A stretch of DNA of 64,000 nt from Isoetes taiwanensis (lineage: Eukaryota > Streptophyta > Lycopodiopsida > Isoetales > Isoetaceae): positions 2,752,178 to 2,816,177 of the forward strand of contig JAJEKV010000002.1 of assembly GCA_021234155.1 (NCBI GenBank). The letters run 5' to 3'. The position numbers and the translations under genes are program-made. This document shows positions 44,395 through 56,165 of this stretch, in pieces (the first letter of the stretch is position 1; each line of letters starts with the position of its first letter). The notes beneath the pieces were generated by a model that was not told where the DNA came from, did no database searches, and saw nothing but the letters and a program-made list of their open reading frames with translations.

Positions 44395-47300
44395 AGAGCA
44401 TAGCTATAGCTTGGAATCGGAGAATTGATGCATATAGATCACATGATCAATGATAATAATGGTAGATGGCGATTTTGGTGCGCAAGATTGGGTCGGTGTA
44501 GTGTAGCCCTAGTTAATGTCTACTCTTATCATAATCCTTCTGATAGAATTCTAGTGCGGAATAAGATTAACTCTAGCTTAGCAAGTTTAGATGTTGATGA
44601 TTTGATTATTGGAGGTGATTTCAATATGGTAACTGACTGCTTTATGAAAAATAGAAATTTTAGAGCCCTTCTTCCTCATGAGATGAATGCTTGGGTCAGG
44701 TCTTCTCTATGCTCATAATCTTAAGCTAGCTAGGACCAAGCCTAATGCTTTCACCGGTCCGGATCATAGAGTTGATCCCATTTCTTTGTCTTCATGATAG
44801 ATTCTACCTTAGTGAAAATTTTTGGACCATTAGTAGCGAGGTGGAGAATTTAGGCGGCTATACCCTTTCCGACCACTACCCTCAATTAATTATTTTAAGT
44901 GGTGCTGATCAAAATAAGAAAAATCCTTTTTTCAAGGCTGAATGTTAGCCTTCTTGATCATAATGACTTTATGCCCAAGCTCCAAGATATCTACAATTGT
45001 CATCCCACTCTGCTGGCTGTGACCCAGGGGTTGGATGTGGTGGTGGATTAATCTTGCTAAGCATATAAAAAAGCTGGCTGAAAGAATGGGGTAAAGAGAT
45101 TCATCATAACAAAGCAAGCCAATCTAGCCGACCTAAGGCAAAGGCTTATCAACACTCAAACCGATCCCGTGAGAATGATATTAAGATCCGGATAGAAACG
45201 AAGAGATGGAAATTGCTAAAGGGTGGAAAACAAAAGCGAAAATCAAGGAGCTCAAAGAGGATGAGAGGTGTAATTCCAAGTATTTTTTTGTCAAAACCAA
45301 AACTAGGATCAAAAGAAACCAGATCCATGAAATCAGAGTTGGTGATGATCTTATCTCGAGGATAAAGATCTCAAAAAAAGTCTGCGGTTGAGCATTTCAC
45401 TAATATTATGGGTACTAATTACAGTTGTCTGAGAAGAGATGATGGATACTTTTATTAAAATAGGGAATAAGGTAAACGACAATCGAGATGAGTTAATTTC
45501 TTCCCCCTTCTCGAATCGAGCTCAAGGAAGTAATTATGGGTATGGAAAATGGTAAGACCCCCGGTCCGGATGGTTTACCAGCCCGAATTTTAAAAAAGCC
45601 CCCCGGCTATTCTTGGAATGGGAATTACCGAGGCGGCTAATGAGTTCGAGGGTTTGCAAACATTTGGATGCTCTGATCAACACTAGCCTTATTACCCTTA
45701 TTCCCAAAATTGACTCTCCCATCTCTTTTTTCTTGGAGCTATAGACCTATCTCTTTGACTAATGTTGTCTATAAGATAGTTCTGCAGTGCCATAGGCTGC
45801 GGACTCAAAAAAGATTTTGGACTCTGTTATTAGTAGCACCGGTCGGCATACTTAAAAGCAATTCATCTTGGACAATGTGGTGATTTGCTATTACGGGTTT
45901 GCAATGGGCTAAAGACTCCAATCAAGACATAGCCCTTCTTAAGCTTGACATCACTAAAGCCTTTGACACGGTCGGCCGGGGAAGTTTCTTTACAAATGTT
46001 GCGGGGCTCTTGGCTTCAATGAGGAAAGTATTGGTATGTTTAAAGCCATTCTCAAGAACTCAGGATCTGCAGTTCTCATTAATGGTGAGACTAGCCCCTT
46101 TTTCTCTATCCAAAGAGGGTAAAACAAGGTTGTCCTCTTGCACCCTTCCTTTTTTAATTGTTATGGAAGCTTTGCGGCCAGATTGGAAGAAGCCAAGATT
46201 AATAACTCAATCAAGGGCCTCAAACTTCGGAGAATCCACAAGTAGATCACATCCTAAATGGGCATTTTTGAGATGATACTTTTATTCTAACCTCAATGGA
46301 TCGGGGTTCCATCATCAATACCTGTTATCCTCGAGGGATTTTGGCCATGTTTAAAGTTGCAAAATTAATCCTCTCAAATGCGCTATTCACTCTAGGGAGA
46401 TCGACAAAGGTACTTTCGGGGCGGTTTGAACTCTTTGGATGTAAGTATTATCCCCCACGCACCAAATCCAAAATTCTTGGGATCCCATTTGCCATCGGGA
46501 GCAATGCCTCCGGTTTATGGCTCGATATAGTTGAGAAATTCTATAAAAGGTTGATTCTCTAAACTCTAAATATCTCTAAAAATGGGACGGCTATAATTGC
46601 AAACTTTGTGATTTCCTCTTCTCGGCCCCAAGAAGATCACTAACAGGCTTCAAAGTATTATTGGCGGAGTTCATTGCATGTGGTCAGAATAAAAGGTGTT
46701 GGCATCCGATTTCCATGGAGGAATCTTTGTAAGCTAAAAAGAATGGAGGTCTCGGAACCATTAACATCAGAAAACAGGGTTTAGCTTTAGCTGCTAAATA
46801 TTTCTACAGGGCTTGTTATGACAAGATATATCCATCCTGATCAGACACTATATCAGCAGATGTCATCAGTATGGATGGAGGACTCTCAAGATGGAATTGC
46901 CCCTCCATCTATTTCCCTTTCTCCATCCCACTTCAACTCGAGGTATTATCAAAAATGGATCTATGCTTGGGAAGAAGTCGGACATATGTATAATTGGGAA
47001 AAGGGTCTCTCGATGGATCAATCAATATTTTGGAATCCAGCCCTGATCCTTGATAATCCCAATTTATGCCTGGCTTGTCACTTCCTAGAGCAAGCTAAGC
47101 TGGAAACAAAAGGGAATCACTCTCATCAGCCACCTCTTTGATGATAATGGTATTATCCCTTTCAAGTTTCGTTCTTCTTTGAGGATAATCAAACCAAGTT
47201 GCTCTATGAAGCCATCACTAATATCATATTGCGAGGCGGATGGTCTCACTCTCGGACTTCGTGGAATCATAATGGTAAAATTGGTTACCGCAGTCAAATT

Positions 47301-47640
47301 GGCTTCTGATTCTTAATGAGTTATCAAGAGATCACAGTTCATTCAAAATGGGATGTCTCCCGGAACCTGACAAGAAAAAAACCTGGTTTTATGTGGAACA
47401 GCCCCATCAACCCAAAGATCAAAGCTTTCATGTGGCAACTATGGCATAAAGGCCTTGCTACCAAGCTGTAAGAGATTTCGTTTAGCTATGACTAACTTCC
47501 GGTTTATGTGACAGATGCTTGGCTAATAAAGAAGGCGAAGAACACCTATTCAAACTTGCCTATAGTGAATGGGTTTTGGAACTTGCATCCAATATCTTTG
47601 GCCAAAACCTAGTTGCCCCGAGCCACAAAGACTTCTTTAT
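44395..47640 (+). pseudogene. LINE C ORF2: endonuclease, reverse transcriptase, zf-RVT remnant
   Basis: The endonuclease part (44425-44720) has NVYSYHNPSD and LIIGGDFNMVTDCFMKN. The reverse transcriptase shows NGKTPGPDGLPARILK (about 45550), LLKLDITKAFDTVGRGSF (45930) and KQGCPLAPFLF (46130). The catalytic box reads F-stop-DDTFILTSM near 46270 instead of F-A-DDT. After it come STKVLSGRFELFGCKYYP and SKILGIPFAIG (46400-46500). The zf-RVT end (about 47390-47620) has NPKIKAFMWQLWHKGLATK, CDRCLANKEGEEHLF. The order is that of a plant L1 ORF2. Many frameshifts and stops disable it. Confidence 0.85.
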
Positions 47641-47649
47641 GCATATGTA

Positions 47650-48035
47650 GCATAATAGAGGGGTTTTCTTTGTGTTTTTGCAATTTTCACAAAGGTTTTC
47701 CTAAGATTTCATAAGCGATTCGAATGGATGTACTAATGCGTTACATCTAGAGTGCACCATTTCTTAGTCGTTGATTTAGCTTTTTTTTTTCCAATGGTCC
47801 AACATCCAAGGGCTCACAACAAAAGCCCTCTTTTTATTTTTTAAACACCCTTTTTTAGGGCCGCGAAAAGCGGCGGGGAGAAGCTTCCTCATAGCGAGAT
47901 CTTATAACACGCGGGCTGGTTTTGTGGGTCGGATTCAAAGGGTCTCATAGAGCTGATGGTGGGAAGCTTGTTGAGCTTTTGGGAAACCTTCTTGTAGCGA
48001 CTGTGATGTAAGCTATCTTTTATTCGACATTGGTT
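47650..48035. other. No recognisable gene; left end of the foreign stretch inside LINE C
   Basis: The first 120 bp (TTTGTGTTTTTGCAATTTTC, TACTAATGCGTTACATC, AGAGTGCAC) vaguely resemble the region upstream of the H2A pseudogenes (25.0 kb), but the match is too weak to claim. The rest shows nothing recognisable. Confidence 0.3.
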
Positions 48036-48400
48036 TTTACGGACGATTTTGTTTCTAATGTTTCATTCATTGGGTGCATGAAAAGCATGGTAGATATGCT
48101 CCTACTGAAACGACTCATAAGTTACAAACGATTAAAAGCTATTTGGGTGCATGTTTTTAACATCTTTTGACAAGCACAGACATTCGCGACCTTGCATTGT
48201 GTGTTCACAATTTTTGCGTGGACACCGATTTTGTTTCTAATGTTTCATTCGGTGGGTTGCATGAAAAGCATGGTAGATATGCTCACCAATGAAACGGCTC
48301 ATAAGTTCTGGCCCGATTAAAAGCTGTTTGGGTGCATGTTTTAACATCTTTGGACAAGCCTAGATCAAGCCTAGATTATTTACCTTTGTGTGTTCACAAT
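48036..48400 (+). repeat. Tandem duplication, about 185-bp unit, two copies
   Basis: Each unit holds GATTTTGTTTCTAATGTTTC, GCATGAAAAGCATGGTAGAT, AATGAAACGGCTCATAAG or its variant, GATTAAAAGCT and TTGGGTGCATGTTTT. The units start near 48040 and 48224. Small indels separate them. Confidence 0.85.
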
Positions 48401-48629
48401 TTTGCTTGTCTTTGCGATTCGTCGTTCCCGAAGTCATCATTGTTGTGCTATTTGTGCGGTTGGATTTGTGATTTTTATTTAAGTCAAGAGAGTCGGAGAA
48501 TCGGTTCACAGCTTAAATACTCGTTCAGTCTGCGTAAACAAGGAGATGACAATGCGAAGATGATGCCCGCCCAGTGAATCTGTAGAGGAAGAGCCCAAGC
48601 TTGAAGACTTTTGGGGCGGGGCTTCTTGT

Positions 48630-49275
48630 TCAAAGGATTCTCGGGGCCTGACCCACATGGGCGATCTTTACTATCCCCTGAAACTTCGAGATGGGCATGG
48701 AGTCTCAATCTTCTAAGATCAATGTAAATAAATGTATGGTAGATGTGGAGCTTTGAAGGATGCTCAGGCGTGTTTGAGTCTATTAGGAAACCCAATGTAT
48801 TCTCCACGGAACCTTATGCTTGGGGTCTATCATTTGGAAGGCATAGTCCACGATAATCCTACGTGAGTGCTCTTGGCGCTTGTCTTTTGCTATGATGGAT
48901 CGTGGCGGAAAGAAGATCCATCAGAACATTGTTGCCATGGGTTTTGAAGGAAGAAGATCCATGGAACATTGTTGCCATGTTTTGAAGGAGACCTTGTTGT
49001 TGTTTTGCGTATAAACTTTATTGTGGAGATGTTAAGAATGCAACACAATTGTTTGATGAAATGCATTACCGCGTGATGTTATCTCCTGGACAAGTATGCT
49101 TGGAGCATATGTGCGAGAATGGAAATAATAAGAAGGCTTTGGAGTTTTCAATCAAATGAATCTTTGAAGGGGTGAAACCAGGATAAATACACTTATCTGC
49201 GACCGCTTTGGATGCATGTGCCAATATGGCAGCTCTAACGGATGGCTTGAACGGCTCCTTTTCCGGCCTCATGGT
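48630..49275 (+). pseudogene. PPR (PLS-class) pseudogene fragment nested in LINE C
   Basis: Shifting frames on the plus strand give FESIRKPNV, YVSALGACL, GKKIHQNIVAMGFEG, then LYCGDVKNATQLFDEMHYR, LEHMCENGNNKKALEF, FEGVKPG and ATALDACANMAALTDGL. These are ordered P, L and S repeats of a plant organelle-editing PPR protein. The first and last parts of such a protein are absent. At least six frame changes are needed. It is the same orientation as the host LINE and unrelated to LINE function. Confidence 0.75.
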
Positions 49276-49598
49276 AATTTTCTTTCTTTAACAAAGGTCC
49301 ATGAAGCCATTCGAGAGTAATCAAATTTTAGATTTGAGTCAATGCGTTTTTAGATATGTTACCATTTGTCTATTATATCTATTATGGTATTATGTCACAC
49401 TTAATATTAGGACTTGAATGTAATGGCTTGTTTTTAGCTCTACTACCATTTTCTATTATGATTCATATGCACTAAGGAATCTCCATGCACAGATATTATA
49501 TGCACAATATTACATGCACTAAGGAAACTCCATGCACAATATTACATGCATCCCTACACCATCCTTAAGGCCAGAGAAAGGCCAAAAAACCACAGTTA

Positions 49599-50064
49599 AC
49601 ACAAACCATTAACACACAACTACCATTAACATTACTAACATAAACCATTGCATTTGACACATTTAAATTAAAATCCCCTTAAACCCCCTTTGGTTTGGGT
49701 GCATATTCACCGCGAGGGGTTAATGAGGGCTGGCGAGAGCCCCAAAAATTTACAATACATGTACAAAATTAACACCATTAAGTACATTCTCTCAAACCTT
49801 ATAGTATTTTGCAAACCTTAATATACAAGATATACAAAAATCTTGTACATGCATACCCCACAAACGAGGATGCTTTATATGCGGTCCAGATCTTGGAATA
49901 AAGGGCAAATATGCCCATCCGAGCCGACTCGTTGCTGGAGTAACCCCTGGTGTGAATATGCACCCAAACCAAAGGGGGTTTAAGGGGATTTTAATTTAAA
50001 TGTGTCAAAATGCAATGGTTTATGTTAGTAATGTTAATGGTAGTTGTGTGTTAATGGTTTGTGT
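49599..50064. mobile_element. Inverted-repeat element (MITE-like), about 466 bp
   Basis: The arms 49599-49721 and 49941-50064 are reverse complements over about 120 bp, with few changes. The left arm starts ACACAAACCATTAACACAC and the right arm ends TTAATGGTTTGTGT. No protein is encoded. A target-site duplication is not clear; CAGTTA before and GTCAAT after are the flanks. It is nested in the foreign stretch of LINE C. The class is unknown, since no hallmark terminal motif is present. Confidence 0.8.
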
Positions 50065-50069
50065 GTCAA

Positions 50070-50702
50070 TCCATCGATTGGAGAATTTACATACTCCTAT
50101 GGAGAATGCACTGAAAGGAAGAAATAGCTTTATTTTTAATTGTGAAATTATCCCAACGGAGGATCATTAAGCGGTATTGTATGATATCGGTGGATTATGA
50201 ATATTAATGGATGATATGTTTGCTATTGCGATACCCTCTTCATCTTGACCGGGGAGGCTTGAATGGAAGAAAATCAAAGCGAGATCAACCCGAGTGGATT
50301 AAGTTTTTGGACACCGTGACACATCGACACACTTGGATTCAATTTGCACCTGTAAGCTTTCTTTGTTGACGAACTATGACATCGAAGAGAACTCATATGC
50401 GACCAAGGATGCCAAAGCGGATATAATATGGCCATGGCGGGCTCATGCATGTGTATTTCTTGTGTCTTTCATTCCATCTTCGTGGGGAAGGCCGGAAAAA
50501 TGTAAATCGAGAATCTCAATCTATCCATTGAGTCGGGACCCAAAACATCATGAACTTTGCTTCTTGCTTTTATTGCTACTCTATCTATTTTAATCTGTTA
50601 TCGGTATAAGCTGATCCTTTTTAAGGGTTAAACTTCCCTTGAAAAAAGTTTTTTGTACACCTTAATATACTTTAAATAATATATATAGCCTTCAATCAAA
50701 AA
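50070..50702 (+). mobile_element. 3' end of LINE C
   Basis: Coding-like remains (SICTCKLSLLTNYDIEENSYA, about 50340) pass into a T-rich untranslated end with TTTTAATCTGTTATC and an A-rich CAATCAAAAA tail just before the right target-site duplication at 50702. This region may continue the ORF2 C-terminus after the nested insertions. Confidence 0.6.
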
Positions 50703-51615
50703 ACTTATAGTCATCCCAAATAACTTCTAATTAGTCCTTTTTGTTGCAAGGTGGCAACTTAAAAGATGTTGCTATGGCCCTTCAAAATATGCATGTTTGC
50801 CTATAATTTCAATCGAGAACAATGTGTTGTTTTATTATTAGGATGATATGTTAGAGATGATTAGGTCTCAACGCATAAATTTATTTTTATTGGATATCAT
50901 ATAAGTTAAATTTAAATGGCAAGGTTAGAGAAAAATTGAAAGTTTGGATTATACAATAACTAAATGCCGCGGCGTGGTGCGGACTTAGCTGCTTAATATG
51001 TGATGTTGGGATGTATTTTTTGATATAATATTTGCACAAAGCAATAAAAAGTATTGTCGATTGGACGACATGGTTTTAATTGTGTTGGATAGTATTGGGA
51101 TTATTTAGAAGGCAAATGATTTATCATAAAATTATCATTGAAAGAAAGCCATTTGACTTTCAGCAGATTTTGAAATTAGTTTAGAAATAAAAAACATGAT
51201 AACTTGGCGATTCCTCACACTACACTGTATTCTAGCACCTGCAATATGGAGTCATTTGAGGCTTTTCAATATATAGCAAAATAATACAGGGGGTTGGTTT
51301 TGTATAATTTTTGCTATGGTTTTCATATGATTTGATGGGCGTATTGCACGAGGCATACTAATCAGTATATAGAGCGCACACTTTTATTCTTTTTCTGAAC
51401 GGCATCTTATCTATGGTTTTGCAATGGTTTTGCCTTGCATGTTTTTATTCCTTAAGAAATTAATTATTTAAATTTCATAAAGCCCATGCAAGCAACGGCG
51501 CATTCTACTTTAGGGTTAAGTGGACTAAAAGGGATCTAGGTTTGTGAGCTGTGAGAAGGTTTGTTGGAAATATCCAGATCAAGACTGCTTACAGTAATTG
51601 TATAGTCAGTTAGCT
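50703..51615 (+). repeat. R1 copy 3, right part, and upstream region of H2A pseudogene 3
   Basis: It continues from CTTATAGTCATCCC through the empty LINE A/B site (GGTTTTAATTGTGT, 51072-51085) and the uninterrupted TTTAGAAATAAAAAACATG junction (51179-51197) to the histone-like frame. This is the one copy of the block lacking LINE A/B and the 5.5-kb insertion, so it shows the ancestral arrangement. Confidence 0.85.
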
Positions 51616-51765
51616 ATAGCAGGTGGTCGTGGAAAGTCCACAGGCAAGAAGGCCGTGTCACCGCAGTCTGCCGCTTCGATTTCTGTAGGGAAGAATTGCT
51701 CGCTTTACGGCGGGGGCAAATTCTTGAAACATATTGGTGTTTACCTTGCGGCCTTGTGAATGGGG
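51616..51765 (+). pseudogene. Histone H2A pseudogene 3, 5' piece
   Basis: [24 protein letters not shown] and the same ATA start (51616-51618) match pseudogene 1. The match ends after GTGTTTACCTTGCGG and sequence of an RTE-like LINE follows. The [10 protein letters not shown] stretch is disturbed by several small changes. Confidence 0.75.
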
Positions 51766-52900
51766 ACAACCTTGCTTGTGGTCCATTGTCGGGAAACCTT
51801 CTGCAATGCTCGCTGAAACGGGGTAGTGAGGATCGGCACCAGCCGCGGCCCCCACCGCCCATTTGAGTAACTTCGGCCTGCATACCATCGAGGTCGGTTG
51901 CCTTCCCATTAGCCGGCCGTTCTGCGGGGCCCTCCACAACATCCTCCTCGCTAGAACCAATGGGGGCCATCTGTGGGGGTATGGACATATCGTCCCCGGT
52001 GGGTCATAGAGCCTGCTTGCAAATCTTTTTTCCCCACTTTGCCGGTGTGATGTCCCTAGAGGGAGGGCTGGCCTTGAAGCACTCTGCGCCAAAAGGTTCG
52101 AGGATGAGTGTCCAGCCCAGTAGAACATCTCCCCACGATGCACGGCAAGGTACAGCGCCTTTGTGCCCTTCGATGGACCGCGATCTCGTGTGGTGGCACG
52201 CAAGCGGGTACCTGGATCGAGAATGTGATGGAGTTGGCGCTTGCATTCTTTACACTACTGCATCAAACCATCGGTTACGCGGAAATATTGCCGTCCCCGA
52301 GCGGCGGCGGGGAGATGCGCCAAAGCACATCCCCAATTGCATCCCGCAATAGCTTCGATCACCGGTGCATGCGCTACTCTAGTGTGGGGGTCTGCGGAAT
52401 TGCCGGGCGAGCCCATGAGCATCTCGGCGTAGTCCTCGCCTCGCTCATAATCCGATGCCGGCGAACTGGGGGATGGCGAGGGGTTGGCATAGTGGGGGTT
52501 ACGGTGGCTTGCCAAACCATGTCCAAATAAAGTGGGAGGTGATCCGAGTAGACCTCCTCATCCCGTTGTCGGTGCCCACCCGAAAAACTGATGAGATGCA
52601 TATCTTTAGCGACCTCTGAGCACATAGCCCACCACACTAGACCCTCCCCCCCTGATTGTCATGTCTGCAGGTGCACTTGCGAGAAGCGGGCCACTGTGAC
52701 AGGCCATTGCAAATTATGAAGTCAAAAATACCACATAGCAGGAGCAACTGTCTGCCAAAGCGAGTGACCTGGCTATCATCCGATCCTCGTGGCGGGTTGC
52801 CTCTGGGGGACGTGAAGCTGCGGGACATCGTCGATGAGGGGGGTCAAGTCTCATGGGCTGCTCTAGGATGGGATTGCTTTTCATCACCGTCATTTGGAAG
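51766..52900 (-). mobile_element. RTE-like LINE, endonuclease end and start of reverse transcriptase
   Basis: Reading the minus strand: LLLLCGIFDFIICNGLSQWP and CTCRHDNQGG (about 52760-52650) is the end of an endonuclease domain of the D-x-N type. Then comes RRDEEVYSDHLPLYLDMVWQ-like sequence (about 52560), a linker with GKATDLDGMQAEVTQM (about 51920), and HCRRFPDNGPQARLSPF (about 51800), the start of the reverse transcriptase. The last part corresponds to 14090-14290 of the plus-strand element. It is broken by frameshifts. It supplies the 5' half that the other copies lack. Confidence 0.65.
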
Positions 52901-54900
52901 CAACAACTATGGCGATGTCTTAGTGTATGGTTACATTGGTCTGTTGGGCTATGAACAAGCCACTATTCTTCTTCATTTTGCAGTTGTTGAAGCTGGGCAG
53001 GAACATGGATGCTACACCGTAACCCTCTGCACCTCTGCAGGTATCGCTTGAGCACCATAGCTTCCATTGCACGTCTATCATACCCATTGGTGGCGCATTT
53101 TCCATACCTGCGTTTATTTAAATCTTGATTAAAGATACTAATGGTGTTTGTTTTTAACAAACTCAAAAGGAATAAAGAGGGAAGGAGAGATGGCAATCTT
53201 GGTGTTCAGAGGGCAGTAGTAAATTGATTTGCACTCAGCTACATGCATGGCTACATTTAGGGCTATCTGTTCATATTTATTGCGATATCAATGGAGCTCA
53301 TCTGTACAACTTTTCGCACATAATGCATTTCTATTGGAGCTTCTTGATTACCATAATTGTAAGCATGTAAATAGTCTTTTTGCCATTTTAATATTTGTTG
53401 ATCTCATAAGTCTCATTCTTCTACTAATGCAAGTGTTTTACATCTTTGGCTTCATTAGCAAGTTCCCAATTGACCTGAAAGAAAATAAACTGGAAATTCT
53501 GCTGGAATAATGTCAGCTGGATCTTAATGGTGATTCTCAATACTATTTTGGTGACATCTAGCATTTTAATTTCATAAGAAAATGATATCATGGTAGTTAT
53601 TTCCTCCAGTGATAAACCATCAAGATTTTTGTACCAAACGTGTTGCTTTTATGAATATAGGTGCCATCTAACTTGGCAATGTTTATTGCTCATAATTTCA
53701 AATTGCCTAATCAAAGAATTGGTGTTTGCTCTGTCGCGGTTTGACTCCTTAGCATGGTTGCATGAAGTCGTGGAGACAACAAATTTATTTGAATGTTACA
53801 GGCACATCTCCGGTAGTCTTCATAATCCATAGTTGATATATATGGCTCGGGGTGAGCAATTTATATTGAATTTGTTAATATTTCTCCGGTCTACACATTG
53901 TAGACAAGAAATTTCTGTGTTTTTTGAAAGCATACATCCTAAAGGCTACCAAATGCTAGAAAATTGATCATGAATATGGTGATGCGGTTACATCCAATTA
54001 CGGTATAGTTATAAAATGGTGAAATTGTGATGAACTATTCATTAGTCGTTATTATTGTCTTTACTATTCATCTAACCCATTGGTGATAGCCTTGCGGTGT
54101 CCGAGAATCTGAAAAACATCGGGATATGTCATTAGAAAATTGTGGACAACAATAACTTAGATTCAATAGAAAAACAAAAAAAGGATTCTTCTCCTTTGAG
54201 ACCTGCAGGCGAAAAAACAAGCCAAACACAGACCCGGCATGGGGAGAAGTTAGCAGACATCTACATAGAATAGATAGAAGTGGCGCAAGTGCAGTTTCAG
54301 TTGATTATTTAAATAATACAAATATTATTAGCTAATCCAAAGCTGAATTTATAATCATGTTGTACTGCTGATTTCCTTCGAGCGGGGTAGAAGACATTAT
54401 AGCATTGAACATGTTAAAGAGAACATCCCCCGTCATATAGGGAGATCACAAAAGTTTGCTTGAGTAGTTGTGTTTTTGAAATTGACACATTTGAACTTTT
54501 GTTGTTCAATCGATATATAAAGTTCAAATTCTTCATGGAAGCATTAAAATTATTTTTGATGTATATTGATTTACTCATCTATTTTGAATAAAATTCCAAC
54601 GTAGAAATATTGAAATACATTGTTTCTCATTTGTTGTCTGAGAAATAAAGGATCACATCTTCATGCCAATACTTTTGTAAATTAATTTTCACATTCATAA
54701 ACATTTTGGTCATGTTTTTGGTTTTGAACAAGTTGTGTTGTTTGGATGGTTTTTAGATTGTTGTTAGACCATGAAGATTGAACTCCTTACGCTTATGGTG
54801 GGGATTTAGGGCCATGCCAGGCCTCTAGAATAGTGCAAGACATAAATCTGTAAAAACATTGATGTATAATTATTGTTATACATAGCAAGTAAGGCATTGG
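52901..54900. other. No recognisable gene
   Basis: AT-rich sequence; the open frames are short and lack motifs. Nothing here supports an RNA gene or a repeat shared with the rest of the window. Confidence 0.4.
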
Positions 54901-54904
54901 CTAT

Positions 54905-55012
54905 TAAAGGTCCCATGTGGTCCATTGAAGGTCCCAAGTGGAACATAGAAAGCCACTTAGTGGTCCATTGAAGGGCACTTAATGGTCTATTGAAGGGCAC
55001 ATGTGGTCTATT
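54905..55012. repeat. Imperfect 26-30 bp tandem repeat
   Basis: About five units of the type GGTCCATTGAAGGGCACTTAA / GGTCTATTGAAGGGCACATGT stand head to tail with small length changes. Confidence 0.75.
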
Positions 55013-55649
55013 AGGGTTAAATTAGCCTTCTGACTTAAAACCTTCATAGAGAACTCCAAATTTATCAAAAACTCTGATATATGGGATCAATTGAAAGCTA
55101 AAGTTTATGTTTTGCCAATTCTTGCCATGTTTTGCACGTGGCCATCCACAGTTTTTAACGCCGCTCTCGAGTTTGTGCATATCGCCATCAGGAGTCTATC
55201 TGGAAATGACTTAGATTCTCCTCTAAGAATTTCCTTTATAATGAGAGAATGGCAAAAAGCGGTAAGAAACAAAGACGGGATAAGAAACATGGGAAGTTCC
55301 TGCGGCGGAGATGTAAGCGGCGCCACCAGGAAACATAAACTTAAACTTAAAACTAGCAGAAATGCAGGGTTGGGGTGAAGTTTGGGGCAGGGATGGAGTA
55401 GCAGGTTAATGTCGAGGCTGGATGGAGGAAGTTAGAGAAGAAAAAGATCGTGTTCATGTGAGTCGAGTTCCAAAACACGTCAAAGTGTTCCAATATTAAA
55501 GTCAGAACAAAGAGAGACAAAATCTATAAAGCACTTCAAAATTTTGCTACCCCCTAGAATCGGTGAGCCAAAGGTTCTCGTTCTTCATGTAGATGAGACC
55601 TAATAAATCTACTTGAATTTAGTAGCATGTAATGAGAGGTAAAAAACAT
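55013..55649. other. No recognisable gene
   Basis: One plus-strand frame of 95 residues (55091-55378) has no recognised domain and no sign of splicing or conservation. I see no gene that can be supported. Confidence 0.35.
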
Positions 55650-56165
55650 ATGCACTTGTAGCAAGTTCTCCAAGTAAATTTTGATTTCTAGGAATGCCCT
55701 TAAAAGGAAAATGCATGGCTATATTATTGATATAATGAACAATGAAAATTATCATGCACACATGAGGGTCGATAAAGGCTAAAGTCCATGAAGGAAAATA
55801 AACAACACCAAGATGAAAGACACTTGGAATTCATACCAGCATAGGCACGACAAAAGTGACATAAACCCATCACACAAGAGGTTAATGAACTGGAATGTTA
55901 CCACCTGACTCCCTACTACACTTAGAGAGATCAAGGCAAGGAACTAAATGAATGGTTTGGTAGGCAAGACTAAAGTCAATCATCTTCATATAAAAAAGCA
56001 GCTACAATAGAATTGTTCTTACAGTTGAGGATGAGGTTGGGTTCCTAAGAAGACATGATTGGGGAATAATTTTATAGCTTTCTCCTTGTAAACCTTTCAT
56101 GGTTGAGCCATTTCTTCCCTTTGTTGGGTCAATTCTTCTTTTCTAGTTAGTGACGTCCCACATAA
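55650..56165 (+). repeat. Duplicated segment, copy 2 (partner 36850-37265)
   Basis: This is the fuller copy of the segment described at 36850. It has additional stretches such as ATTATTGATATAATGAACAATG and CACCAAGATGAAAGACAC that are missing there. Confidence 0.8.

Larger units (their letters stand above)
41774..50702 (+). mobile_element. LINE C (L1-type), 8.9 kb including nested insertions
   Basis: AACTTATAGTCATCCC stands directly before (41758-41773) and after (50702-50717). The same sequence occurs once, uninterrupted, in R1 copy 2 near 28356-28371. These are target-site duplications of 15-16 bp, as LINE insertion makes. The plus strand carries ORF1 (41785 to about 44090) and ORF2 (about 44395-47640). 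The 3' end with a short A-rich tail lies at 50640-50702. Between about 47650 and 50085 lie a tandem duplication, a PPR fragment and an inverted-repeat element that do not belong to a LINE. It therefore seems to have been hit by later insertions, or to have carried along foreign sequence. Confidence 0.85.

Noticed and set aside
47650..47770. Possible relation to the upstream region of the H2A pseudogenes
   Set aside because: Only the order of a few T-rich and GTACTAAT-like blocks agrees; too weak to count as a copy.
54905..55012. CRISPR-like spacing of short repeats
   Set aside because: Units are head to tail without unique spacers, and the genome is a plant's; it is a plain minisatellite.
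55091..55378. 95-residue plus-strand frame
   Set aside because: No recognisable domain, no signal peptide or repeat context; chance frame cannot be excluded.
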